From assembly GCA_016721085.1 (NCBI GenBank), contig JADKJI010000013.1:62001-126000 (forward strand): 64,000 nt of DNA, read 5' to 3'. The notes below the pieces were generated by a model. The model saw only the letters and a program-made list of their open reading frames with translations. It ran no database searches and was not told the origin of the DNA. This document shows positions 48,631 to 58,379 of the stretch, piece by piece. Positions within the stretch are counted from its first letter, which is position 1; the number at the start of each line of letters is the position of its first letter. Made by a program: the position numbers and the translations under genes. The DNA comes from Chitinophagaceae bacterium. Lineage in GTDB: Bacteria; Bacteroidota; Bacteroidia; Chitinophagales; Chitinophagaceae.

Positions 48631-48766
48631 GAGTTTTACGTTATAAGCTAATCAAAAGTAGGACTAAGTAAGTCGGATGCCAATAAATCCAATACTTATC
48701 CATTTACTAAGAAACTCACACAATCAGACTCAAAACTTATTACTTACTACTTAATACTTACAACTC
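48631..48766. repeat. intergenic repeat spacer 6 (short version)
   Basis: A shorter spacer between the exported CxxC gene and permease 9: a remnant left tract (AAGAGTTTTACGTTATAAGC), a degenerate CCAATAAATCCAATA block, core ACTCACACAATCAGACTC (about 48715-48732) and only three or four TTACTTA-type heptamers before the permease 9 stop. Confidence 0.65.
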
Positions 48767-48767
48767 C

Positions 48768-51224
48768 TTATTCCGTTCTTAACGACTTCACCGGATTCGC
48801 CAATGCTGCCCTAATTGCCTGGAAACTGATTGTCAACAATGCAATTAGTACTGCCAAGCCTATTGTTAGGGCGAATACACTCCATCCTAAATCAATCCTA
48901 TAAGCAAACCCGTTCAGCCATTTCCTCATTACAACCCATGCAATGGGGGAAGCAATTACCGAAGCAATCAGTACCAGTTTCAGGAAATCCTTCGACAACA
49001 AGGTCACTATGCTTTTTGCTGAAGCACCAAGCACCTTCCTTACTCCTATTTCCTTAATCCGCTGTTCTGCACTGAATGTGGCTAATGCAAATAATCCTAA
49101 ACAACTTATCAAAATGGCTATAATGGTAAAATAGCTGACCATCGATGATAACTTTTGTTGTGAAGCATAGTTCTTTTGGAAATCAGCATCAAGAAAACTG
49201 TATTCGAATGGTTCGTTCTGAACCTGCTTCTTCCAAATATCTTCAACATAAGCTATAGTGCTTTGTAAGCTATTGGTGGAACCATGTACAATAAGGTAAT
49301 TGAAGTTGGTGCTTTCATTCAATGTAAAAGCATAAGGCGTAATAGGTTGTTGCAGATCTTCGAAATTAAAATCCTTCACCACTCCCACAATTGTACGTTC
49401 GATGGGCTGCCCATTGAAATTGAAAAATATCTTTTGACCAACCGATTTTTGTGGAGATTCAAATCCAATGTCGGCCACTGCCTTTTCATTGAGGATAATC
49501 GCATTACTTGAATCTGCAGTGAACTCTGGAGAAAACAACCTTCCTGCTGATAGTTTTATATCAAGAGTCTTGAGCAGTGTATTATCGACACGGTTTGTCC
49601 GGGTATGCTTTGCTTGTGTAACAGCTTGCCCTTGTTTGTAAAAATTATTGTCTTCCGGATTGAATATACCTGGATAGTAAACCGAAGCACCTACAGATAG
49701 CACCTCCTTATTCCTCGAAATCTCATTCTTCAATACTGAATAAGCCAATTTAGCTTTCTCGCTTCTCAAAGGAATGATAAGCTGTTGGTCTTTTGCGAAA
49801 CCTAGATCTTTTGACCGTAAAAAACTCATCTGCTTTTGTATTACAGTAGCAGATATGATGAGTGCCACTGAAATCACAAACTGAAATACAACTAATCCCT
49901 TCCTGATAGTAATAGCGGCAAGCGTATTACTAAACCTTCCTTTCAAAACTTTTACTGGCTTAAACGAAGAAAGATAGAAGGCAGGATATGTTCCAGCTAG
50001 AAGTCCTGTAATTATAGCTAGAATAAAAAAGTATATAACTAAAGAATAATCAGCATTGAAAGAAAATGTAATAGGCTGTCCGGCTATTAAAGCAAAAACC
50101 GGCGCAAACAATTTTACAAGAAGCATTGCTATTGCAAAAGCAATTATGGCCATAAGCAAAGATTCACCAAGAAACTGTTTTATCAGGCCAGATTTTTCTG
50201 CACCAAGCACTTTCCTTACTCCAACTTCTGCAGAGCGCTTAGAGGATCTGGCAGTAGCAAGATTCATGAAATTTATACATGCAATAAGGAGGATGAATAC
50301 TGCAATAGACCCTAGTATATAAAGGTATGTAAGGCTACCACTAGCAGTACCGGTATTTTCGATATCTGATCTTAGATGTATATCCGATACTGAAACCAGA
50401 TACTGTCTCTTATCAAAGCCTGCTTGCTTAAGGTCTTCACCTGCATACTTTTTCATGAATGCGGGGAATTTCTTTGCCAGTGCAGTAGCATCCAACCCAT
50501 CTTTTAGAAACAGGTAAGTGAAGAACATATTATTGTTAGCAAAATTCCTTCCCTGTTCCTTTACATACCCTTCAATGGCACTGCCGGTATAAGAAATAAA
50601 GAATCGGCCGTCAATATGCGAAGGAGTTGATTGAGGCTTAAAAACACCAGTTACAAGAAAATCAGCATCGCCACCATTCAAATTGCTACTGATAAGAATC
50701 CTCTTATTGAGAGCTGGTTGATTACCAAACATCTTACGAGCAATCTCTTCAGACAACACAACGGATCGAGGATTAGTAAGTGCCTGTGAAGGATTTCCTT
50801 CTACGAAATTGTAAGTAAACAGATTAAAGTACATTGAATCTGCTATATATCCTCTTTCCTCGTAAAATGTTCTTGGAGCCGAATTCTCAGGTGAATACCG
50901 CAACAAAGTCTTATCCTCAGTGAAAATCTGCAGAATTTTTGTTGAACCCATTACTTCTGGAAATTCCTGCTGCATAGTTTGACCCATTATAGCTGGAGTA
51001 CCAGCTGTATTATTTTCTTTCCCTTCTTTTATGAATGTTGTTCCTACTAGAAATAAATTTTCTTTATTCTTCTGATATTTATCATAACTGGTTTCATATA
51101 CTACATATAAAACAAGCAACATGCAAGCGGCTAATCCAACCGACAAGCCGAATATATTTATTGCAGTTGCTGTTTTGTTTTTCAGCATACTGCGCCAGGC
51201 GATTTTGAAATAGTTTTTTAGCAT
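48768..51224 (-). CDS. FtsX/MacB-type ABC permease 9 of 11
   Basis: An 818-residue permease starting MLKNYFKIAWRSMLKNKTA. Helix 1 is followed by TSYDKYQKNKENLFLVG. FtsX signatures are AEVGVRKVLGAE (about 345; the residue before Glu is Ala instead of Lys or Arg) and KEIGVRKVLGAS (about 735). It ends NPVKSLRTE. The first periplasmic domain is slightly long (insert around YSPENSAPRTFYEERGYI). The upstream gap to permease 10 has no heptamer spacer but two GC-rich hairpins. It is intact. Confidence 0.9.
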   Translation of the reverse strand: MLKNYFKIAWRSMLKNKTATAINIFGLSVGLAACMLLVLYVVYETSYDKYQKNKENLFLVGTTFIKEGKENNTAGTPAIMGQTMQQEFPEVMGSTKILQIFTEDKTLLRYSPENSAPRTFYEERGYIADSMYFNLFTYNFVEGNPSQALTNPRSVVLSEEIARKMFGNQPALNKRILISSNLNGGDADFLVTGVFKPQSTPSHIDGRFFISYTGSAIEGYVKEQGRNFANNNMFFTYLFLKDGLDATALAKKFPAFMKKYAGEDLKQAGFDKRQYLVSVSDIHLRSDIENTGTASGSLTYLYILGSIAVFILLIACINFMNLATARSSKRSAEVGVRKVLGAEKSGLIKQFLGESLLMAIIAFAIAMLLVKLFAPVFALIAGQPITFSFNADYSLVIYFFILAIITGLLAGTYPAFYLSSFKPVKVLKGRFSNTLAAITIRKGLVVFQFVISVALIISATVIQKQMSFLRSKDLGFAKDQQLIIPLRSEKAKLAYSVLKNEISRNKEVLSVGASVYYPGIFNPEDNNFYKQGQAVTQAKHTRTNRVDNTLLKTLDIKLSAGRLFSPEFTADSSNAIILNEKAVADIGFESPQKSVGQKIFFNFNGQPIERTIVGVVKDFNFEDLQQPITPYAFTLNESTNFNYLIVHGSTNSLQSTIAYVEDIWKKQVQNEPFEYSFLDADFQKNYASQQKLSSMVSYFTIIAILISCLGLFALATFSAEQRIKEIGVRKVLGASAKSIVTLLSKDFLKLVLIASVIASPIAWVVMRKWLNGFAYRIDLGWSVFALTIGLAVLIALLTISFQAIRAALANPVKSLRTE

Positions 51225-51234
51225 GATTCATTTT

Positions 51235-51423
51235 TTGCCCCCACCCGACCTCCCCCCAAGGGGGAGGAGAAGGGGTAATCTCTAATAATTTTTTAACCTT
51301 CCTGATTTACTATTCATTCGCAAAAAAACATCAACCTAAAATTGATACTCGCAACTACTCTTCCATTCCAGTTTGGTTCCAATTAATTATATACTCACCA
51401 AGCTCCCCGCCGCGGCGGGGCTC
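51235..51423. repeat. two GC-rich palindromes between permeases 9 and 10
   Basis: CTCCCCC-CAA-GGGGGAG lies near 51250-51270 within a C-rich/G-rich block, and the perfect palindrome CCCCGCCGCGGCGGGG lies at about 51405-51420. The rest of the 208-bp gap is AT-rich. They could be terminators or REP-like elements; neither resembles the heptamer spacers. Confidence 0.55.
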
Positions 51424-51432
51424 AACTCACTC

Positions 51433-53635
51433 TCACTCCGTTCGCAAACTCTTCACCGGATTCGCCAACGCTGCCTTCAACGCTTTATACCCCACAGTTA
51501 TCCATGCAATCACCAGTGTCAGTAATAAGGCACCGATAAATACAAGAGGTCCCATATCCACTCTGTAAACAAAATCCTGTAACCAGGTATGCATCAGATA
51601 CCAAGCCGCAGGAACAGCTAACACAAATGAAATGATGATAAGAATGGTGAATTCTTTTGAGAATAGATACAATATGGAATTGACTCCAGCTCCCAATACT
51701 TTACGAATACCTACTTCCCTGGTCTTCTGTACAACCATGAACGAAATCAATCCATACAAACCGAGACAGCTTATGAAAAGTGCGAGTAATGCACACACCT
51801 TATACATGGTACTTAATCTCTCTTCCTGGATATAGAATTCCTGTATGTTATCATCAAGGAATTTGGCATTGAACACATACTCCGGATAAAACTTGTTCCA
51901 TATGCCTTCAATGGCAGCTTTACTGGCAGCCAGATTTTTTGAATCTAACTTGATCCCAGTACTTGAATAGAATCTTGTACGGGGCATTAATACTATTGGA
52001 CTAATAGCTTCTTTTAAAGATTGTAATTTGAAATCTTTTACAACACCAATTACCGGCTTGGGTTCACTACCCCCTAATCGTAACATTTTGCCAATAGCTT
52101 CCTGAGGTGTTTTCAATCCTACCTTCTTTAACATCGTCTCATTGATAATATACTCAGTGGCAGTATCGCTTCGTTTATAATTACGCCCCGCTAGCAATTT
52201 TATATCATAGGTCTTCAGATAGTTTTCATCCCCCATTTTCAGGGCCACCGGGAAGTCCTTGTCTTCCATTATATCAAAAGCAAAATTGGATTGCCAGCTA
52301 TTATCACTGCTTGGTGCATCAAAACTGAAGCTGACAGACTTTACATCTGAGCGCGATTGCAAGGCATCCCTGAATGCCATCATTCTCGAATGGGATACGC
52401 TATCTGAATTACCACTGATCATCAATACAGCTTCCTTATTAAAACCAAGATCAACATTGCGGATAAAGCTCATCTGGCTGATAGCTATGATGGTGGCAAT
52501 AACAAGTATCTGTGAAAAGGAAAACTGAAGTACAACTAAAACCCTTCTAAGGGATACACTACCCACTTTTGCAGTATTGATCTTATTCTTGATTGCTTCC
52601 ACAGGCTGGAAGCGACCCATTACAATTGCAGGATACAATCCAGATAAGAAAGCCGTGATCAATGTGATACCCAATACAAACAGCACCATTCCAGAGCTAA
52701 GCAGTGACAACTTATCCTGTACCACCATTATAGATTTGATATATGGCAGAGATAGCCAGGCAAGAAATAAAGCCAGTACAGTTGCAATCGACACAACGAT
52801 AAAAGTTTCTGCAAATACCTGTAATTGCAATTGTCTTGTATTACCTCCCATTACTTTTCTTATACCTACTTCCTTGCTGCGCTTTACCGCTAATGCAGTA
52901 GACAGGTTTACGAAATTGATACAAGCCATCAAAATGATCAGAAGTCCTATAAAGCCTAATGTGAGCAATGAACGTTTATGGCCATCCACTTGGATTATAT
53001 TTCATAAACCCCTCGTACGAAATCACCAATGTAAAAGGGAAATCGGTATTGGTAGGTAAGTCTTCAAAAACGCCAGCTACCTGAAAATCGCTGGACAAGT
53101 TATCCATATTGATGCGACGTCCCATTGCTTCTTTCCAGTCACCAAAATATTTAGAAGCCATGGTGCGACTAAGCACTACACTGTTCAGATCTTTCAGGCT
53201 TTCTGCAGAACCAGCCAGGAATTTTACTTCGAACATCTTCATTATCTCAGGATCAGCATAAAATACTCCTGCAGGTTCAATGAATTTTTTACCGTTCATA
53301 CTGCCATCAAGGTTTTTGGCAGTGATCTGTACACCAGAATTCTGCATCAGTTCTGCAAACTGATACTGAGGATAATCCTTACGCATCATTTTAACAGCGG
53401 GGAATGATATCCCAGTAGTATAATGTTCCCCTTCGGCATCCTTATCAGTCCCTACAATATGATAGATGCTTTTATAGCCATCCAAATGTCTGTCATAACT
53501 ATACTCGTATTGAATCACAAGGAATATGACAATGCAGGCAGCCAATGCAACGGCCAATCCAGATATGTTCAGTATCGCATGACGACGCTGACGGAATAAA
53601 CTTCTAAAAGCAGTCTTTAAAAAATTCAGAAACAT
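51433..53635 (-). pseudogene. FtsX/MacB-type ABC permease 10 of 11, split by an out-of-frame deletion
   Basis: The N-terminal frame (52976-53635, start MFLNFLKTAFRSLFRQRRHA) covers helix 1, the YSYDRHLDGYKSIYHIVG motif and most of the first periplasmic domain, ending at KYNPSGW. The second frame (51433 to about 52985) resumes directly at LLTLGFIGLLIILMACINF, the first helix of the first FtsX bundle. The 60-75 residues normally between these points are missing and the frame changes, near 52978-52992. The remainder has both signatures (KEVGIRKVMGGN, REVGIRKVLGAG) and the tail NPVKSLRTE. Without correction the product would be a truncated periplasmic stub. Confidence 0.8.
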
Positions 53636-53670
53636 AGAATAAGGTTAATGGCTAATTGTTTGATTAATTT

Positions 53671-56112
53671 TTATTCGGACCGCAATGATTTTACCGGGTT
53701 TGAAAGGGCTGCCTTTATGGCTTGGAAACTAACTGTAAACACGGCGATGAAAAAGGCAATACCACCTGCTAAAAGAAACACCCACCATCCTATATCAATT
53801 CGAAATGCGAAATCCTGTAACCAACTATGCATAAACCACCATGCCAATGGGAAAGCGAACACAGCAGCAATTAGAACCAGTCTTAGGAAATCTTTTGATA
53901 ACATAGTAACTATATCTGTAACAGACGCTCCCAATACTTTTCTTACACCAATCTCCTTTGTTCTTTGCTCTGCCATATAGGTTACTAATCCCAATAGTCC
54001 CAAACAAGCAATAAGGATAGCCAAAATGGCAAAGGATAGTCCCATTCTTCCCACTTTCTGTTCGTCCTTATACATATTGTCAAACCCCTTATCCATGAAC
54101 CGATAGCTGAATGGCATATCAGGAGCCATCTCTTTAAACCGCTTTTCGATTTTTGCAATCAATGGTTGCATATCGGTAGCTGAAACCTTAAATACGGCCC
54201 TGTTCAGGTTCTCTTTACCCAGGATCATACTCAAGGGACCAATCTTATCGCGTAGTGATTCATAATGAAAGTTTTTAACCACTCCGACTATTGTATATAC
54301 TTCATTCATGGTACCATCCGACCCATTAGATCCATAGATTTTCTTTCCAATAGGATCCTCATATCCTAAAATAGAAGCCGTTGATTCATTGATGATCATT
54401 GATAAGGAGTCACCACCAAAATCACGGGAAAAATTTCTTCCTTTAGCCATTTCCATTCCCATAACAGGTATATAATCAGGATCCACTTTCCAGTTTTGCA
54501 TCGACAAAGCGCTCTTAGCATCCATCACCGCCTCTTTTGAGAAGGTATTATCGTTTCGGGAAGAAGGATTAATAGGAAGAAAATTACTCATGGTTGCTCC
54601 TTTAACACCTGAAAATCCTAGTACATCATTCTTAAATGCTTCCTTTTGTTGGCCCAATGCATAGGTTCCATCAATAATCAGTAATTGATCCTTATTGAAT
54701 CCAACCCGAGTGGTTTGGATATAATTCAACTGCCTGTATACAACCACTGTTCCAATGATAAGCACAATTGATGTGGCGAATTGGAAAACAACTAATCCAC
54801 TACGTAAGGTGCTTTTCCTGAAACCAGCATTAATTTTTCCTTTCAATACAGTTATAGGTTTGAAAGAGGATAGGAAAAAAGCAGGATAAATTCCAGCCAG
54901 GATTCCTACAAAAAATGGCAATACTATTAATAATGGTAATATTGGAAATGATAATAAAGTAATAAGAGAAATGCTTTTACCAGATAAAGTATTGAACCAT
55001 GGAATAACTGCCCATATTATCAATAGTGCCAATGCCAAACCTATAAACACCATGAGAATGGATTCTGTAAGAAATTGACGAATGAGATGATTCTTCTCTG
55101 TACCAAGCACTTTACGTATACCTACTTCTTTGGCCCTGTTGGCAGAACGGGCAGTAGAAAGATTCATGAAATTGATACAGGCAATCAATAGTATGAATAA
55201 AGCCACTGCAGAAAAAATATATACATATAAGATATTGCTATTAGCCGCCAGTTCAGGGAAACGGTTGGAGTGAAGATGGATATCCGTCACTGGCATCAGC
55301 GAGTACTCAAGCTTATCACCTGAGGCTTTCAAATCATCCATGCTCTTCATCTTTGGCATATATACCATAATCTGCGGCAAAGCATACCTCTCTAAAACCT
55401 TCGCAAAATTCTTTTCAAACTCTTTATAATCGGTGCCTTCACTTAGCACTATATAAGTATGGAAATTATTACTCAGGAAACTACCCCACTCATAATCCAC
55501 GTTCTTCATGGAAAAGAAAAAGTCGTAGTGGAAATGAGAATTGGCTGGCATATCCTTTATAACTGCAGTCACTTTATACAAGGTCTTGTCCCTGTCCTTT
55601 GTTTCCAGCATTTTTCCAACAACATCCGTTGTTCCGAAATATTTCCTGGCTGCTGTTTCAGTAACCACTACTGTATTCGGTTCATTCAGTGCTGTTTTCG
55701 TATCGCCTGCAATGGCTGGTAAAGTGAATACATCAAACAATGTAGAATCGGCGTGAACCACATAATCTTCGTTGATATAACTATTACCCTTTTTGATAAG
55801 CTTGGACCCTTCAGATGCATAAAGACGAACGAATTGTTCTACTTGCGGATAATCTTTCTTAAGTGCAGGCCCCATGGCATCACTGGCAACAGCAAGATTC
55901 AAGGTATTACCACCAAATTTTATATCCCCATTTATACGGAATATCCGGGAAGCTTTCTCGTTATACTTATCATAACTGAGTTCATCCTTAACATAAAGAG
56001 TGATAAGGATAAAGCAGGCCAATCCTGCCGCCAAACCGGCGATATTAATAAACGAAAAGGCCTTGCTCTTGAGGAGATTGCGCCAGGCTATCTTCAGATA
56101 ATTCTTTATCAT
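53671..56112 (-). CDS. FtsX/MacB-type ABC permease 11 of 11
   Basis: An 813-residue permease starting MIKNYLKIAWRNLLKSKAF; the first permease gene in the transcription direction, 79 bp after the intact ATPase gene. Helix 1 is followed by LSYDKYNEKASRIFRING. FtsX signatures are KEVGIRKVLGTE (about 335) and KEIGVRKVLGAS (about 735). It ends NPVKSLRSE. Its 3' end DNA does not carry the block shared by permeases 4-10 and no heptamer spacer is attached. Together with the HlyD-type adaptor and the intact ATPase it would make a complete ordinary exporter, so it may be the ancestral copy. Confidence 0.9.
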   Translation of the reverse strand: MIKNYLKIAWRNLLKSKAFSFINIAGLAAGLACFILITLYVKDELSYDKYNEKASRIFRINGDIKFGGNTLNLAVASDAMGPALKKDYPQVEQFVRLYASEGSKLIKKGNSYINEDYVVHADSTLFDVFTLPAIAGDTKTALNEPNTVVVTETAARKYFGTTDVVGKMLETKDRDKTLYKVTAVIKDMPANSHFHYDFFFSMKNVDYEWGSFLSNNFHTYIVLSEGTDYKEFEKNFAKVLERYALPQIMVYMPKMKSMDDLKASGDKLEYSLMPVTDIHLHSNRFPELAANSNILYVYIFSAVALFILLIACINFMNLSTARSANRAKEVGIRKVLGTEKNHLIRQFLTESILMVFIGLALALLIIWAVIPWFNTLSGKSISLITLLSFPILPLLIVLPFFVGILAGIYPAFFLSSFKPITVLKGKINAGFRKSTLRSGLVVFQFATSIVLIIGTVVVYRQLNYIQTTRVGFNKDQLLIIDGTYALGQQKEAFKNDVLGFSGVKGATMSNFLPINPSSRNDNTFSKEAVMDAKSALSMQNWKVDPDYIPVMGMEMAKGRNFSRDFGGDSLSMIINESTASILGYEDPIGKKIYGSNGSDGTMNEVYTIVGVVKNFHYESLRDKIGPLSMILGKENLNRAVFKVSATDMQPLIAKIEKRFKEMAPDMPFSYRFMDKGFDNMYKDEQKVGRMGLSFAILAILIACLGLLGLVTYMAEQRTKEIGVRKVLGASVTDIVTMLSKDFLRLVLIAAVFAFPLAWWFMHSWLQDFAFRIDIGWWVFLLAGGIAFFIAVFTVSFQAIKAALSNPVKSLRSE

Positions 56113-56191
56113 GGCTATACTGCTCTTTTAAAAGATGACTGGAACGGTTGGGTTAGAGAGGATAGCGGATTAGAAAAATATTATACTGGAC

Positions 56192-56878
56192 TTATACAAG
56201 TATGTTCTCAGTAACTGTATGTCCATCCAACATACGAATGATACGATGACTGAATTTCGCATCATGTTCACTATGTGTTACCATTATGATAGTTGTACCT
56301 TGTTCATTCAGATCTGTCAACAATTGCATTACTTCATTACCATTGCTGCTATCGAGGTTACCGGTAGGTTCATCCGCCAAAATTAAACGTGGGTTGTTCA
56401 CTACAGCACGGGCAACGGCCACACGCTGTTGCTGACCACCACTTAATTGCTGAGGATAGTGATTGCGACGATGCATGATCTGCATCTTATCAAGCACTTC
56501 TTCCACGCGCTTCTTCCTTTCACCTGCTTTTACATTACAATAGATCAGCGGCAATTCTACATTCTCAAATACAGTGAGCTCATCAATCAGGTTAAAGCTC
56601 TGGAAAACAAACCCGATATTATTCTTACGCAGATCGGCTCTCTTTCTTTCATTGAAACTGGCAACTTCAATACCATTGAACAGATAGCTGCCTTTATCAA
56701 GATCATCGAGCAAACCAAGGATATTCAACAGAGTGGATTTACCACAACCTGAAGGTCCCATTACGGCTACAAATTCACCTTCTTTTACTTCGATGCTTAA
56801 TTTGTTCAAGGCAACAGTTTCTACCTCTTCAGTGCGATAGAATTTTTCCAGTTCAGTTATTTTGATCATGTTGTTCAT
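56192..56878 (-). CDS. ABC transporter ATP-binding protein (MacB/LolD type), canonical
   Basis: A 228-residue ATPase with all standard motifs: Walker A GPSGCGKST (41-49), Q-loop Q93, LSGGQ (145-149) followed by QQR152, Walker B LILADE (165-170), D-loop GNLD (D176) and switch His H202. The C-terminal end is short (HTVTENILV). It lies between the small membrane protein and permease 11 in the export operon and is the likely main energiser of the permeases. In comparison the ATPase at 26367 has lost two of these residues. Confidence 0.93.
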   Translation of the reverse strand: MNNMIKITELEKFYRTEEVETVALNKLSIEVKEGEFVAVMGPSGCGKSTLLNILGLLDDLDKGSYLFNGIEVASFNERKRADLRKNNIGFVFQSFNLIDELTVFENVELPLIYCNVKAGERKKRVEEVLDKMQIMHRRNHYPQQLSGGQQQRVAVARAVVNNPRLILADEPTGNLDSSNGNEVMQLLTDLNEQGTTIIMVTHSEHDAKFSHRIIRMLDGHTVTENILV

Positions 56879-56901
56879 ATACCTGTAGTTGAGTTTTTAT
56901 T

Positions 56902-57087
56902 TTATTGGCTGATGAAATATTCTATTGGATAGAGAAATAATTCAGATTTCCCATCGGAAGAAGGCAATACCTTCTTCACTGCAGTGGCACATACCTGGGC
57001 ATTTATCTTTTCAAGCAATAACATCCCTGATATTACCATCCACCCCGCTACTATGGCAACCAAAATGCCGGTTCCCCATTTTTTCAT
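56902..57087 (-). CDS. small single-span membrane protein in the export operon
   Basis: A 61-residue protein with one transmembrane helix (about residues 7-26, GILVAIVAGWMVISGMLLLE) and a short soluble tail (VKKVLPSSDGKSELFLYPIEYF). It sits 11 bp after the HlyD stop and 23 bp before the ATPase start, in the same direction, and this compact packing is the main reason to accept it. It could be a small accessory subunit, which is an inference. No family is recognised. Confidence 0.5.
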   Translation of the reverse strand: MKKWGTGILVAIVAGWMVISGMLLLEKINAQVCATAVKKVLPSSDGKSELFLYPIEYFISQ

Positions 57088-57098
57088 GATTATCTGTT

Positions 57099-58354
57099 TT
57101 ACTGTTTTTTAAGTACTAATTCCTGCATGTTCCCGTAGTTCTCATAACTGCTTGTCACTACCTTATCGCCAGGTTTCAATCCTTCCAGCACTTCATAAGC
57201 ATCTGGATTCTGACGATTCAATTTGATATCTACCCTACGGGCTACAGAACCATCTTCACTCACCTTGAATATCCAGTTACCACCAGTAGTTTGATAGAAT
57301 CCGCCCTTAGCTAACAATATCGCTTCCGTTTCATCACTAAGTGATAAACCAATCTGTAAAGTTTGACCCCTGCGAATACCTTCTGGTATTTTGCCAACGA
57401 ATTCCATATCTACCTGGAACTTTCCATTGGTAACCTGGGTGTAAACTTTCTTTATTTTTAACAGATATGTTTTCCCACCCAATGTGAAATCCCCGGAAAG
57501 ACCAGTGAATATCCTTGTTATATAATGCTCATCGATATCCGCCCTTACTTTGAATCCTGTAGTCACATCTAATTGACCTAAACGCTGCCCTTTTTTTTTG
57601 TCTGACCAATTTCAGCATCTAATGAAGTCAGTTGTCCATCTACAGGGGCTCTTACCACAAGGTCACCCACTTTCTTACGCATCAAAGCCAAGGCATTTTT
57701 CATCTGCAGATACGATTCATTCTCCTGAGTCAATTGGGTCTTTACAGATATGGAATCCTGACGAAGAATATCTTCTGTCAATTTCTTTCTGCGTACCTGA
57801 TAATTATAATCGTTTTCAGATTTCTTGAATTCCTGTGATCCTATCACTTTCTGATCCAGTAGTTTCTTATTCAACCGATATACCCTTTCCGCTTCAGCTA
57901 ATGCATTGTCTACATCTGCCATCTGGTTCAGCTGGCGGATGGTATTCTGAGATGCATTGTTCTTATTGATGTTCATCTGGGTAAGTACGTTGAACACCTG
58001 TGTTTCCTGATTAGATAATGTGAGTTCCAGATCTGTGTTGCTAAGGCGCATGATAGGCTGATCCTTTTTCATCATGGCACCGTCTTCTACATATTTCTCC
58101 TCCACTCTACCACCTTCCTGCGCATCCAGATAAATAGTGGTAATTGGAAGAACGATTCCATTTACTGGAATATACTCTTTGAAGGGACCCTTTTTGATTT
58201 CCGTGATACTGATTCGGTCAGTCTCCACATTCAAACGGGAATTACCCGAAGTGTAATAAATACTGGCAGCTATCAATAGAACAATAGCGGCAATACCTCC
58301 GATAGTTAATAGTCTTTTTGTTGACCAACGCTTTTTCTCAATTACTCTATCCAT
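57099..58354 (-). CDS. HlyD/MacA-type efflux periplasmic adaptor, frameshifted at a nine-A run
   Basis: Two frames make one adaptor of about 418 residues. The first (57578-58354) has an inner-membrane anchor (about 16-33, LLTIGGIAAIVLLIAASIYY), the first lipoyl half (AQEGGRVEEKYVEDGAMMKK), a coiled-coil hairpin (about 105-215) and the second lipoyl half (VVRAPVDGQLTSLDAEIGQ), ending TKKKGSV. The second (57099-57566) has the beta-barrel (FKVRADIDEHYITRIF) and membrane-proximal domain (YEVLEGLKPGDKVVTS). The frame changes at nine T on the plus strand (57591-57599); one additional A in the message would give TKKKGQRLGQLDVTTG and join them. It is the first gene of the export locus and links inner-membrane permease and TolC-like channel. 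The break is either sequencing error, decay or a slippage site. Confidence 0.88.
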
Positions 58355-58379
58355 CTTAAAATTCAGTTTTCAACCAGTT

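Noticed and set aside
26367..58354. Integron-type system behind the permease array
   Set aside because: No integrase gene, no attI-like site and no attC consensus seen; only the analogy of gene plus foldback spacer is kept as a hypothesis.
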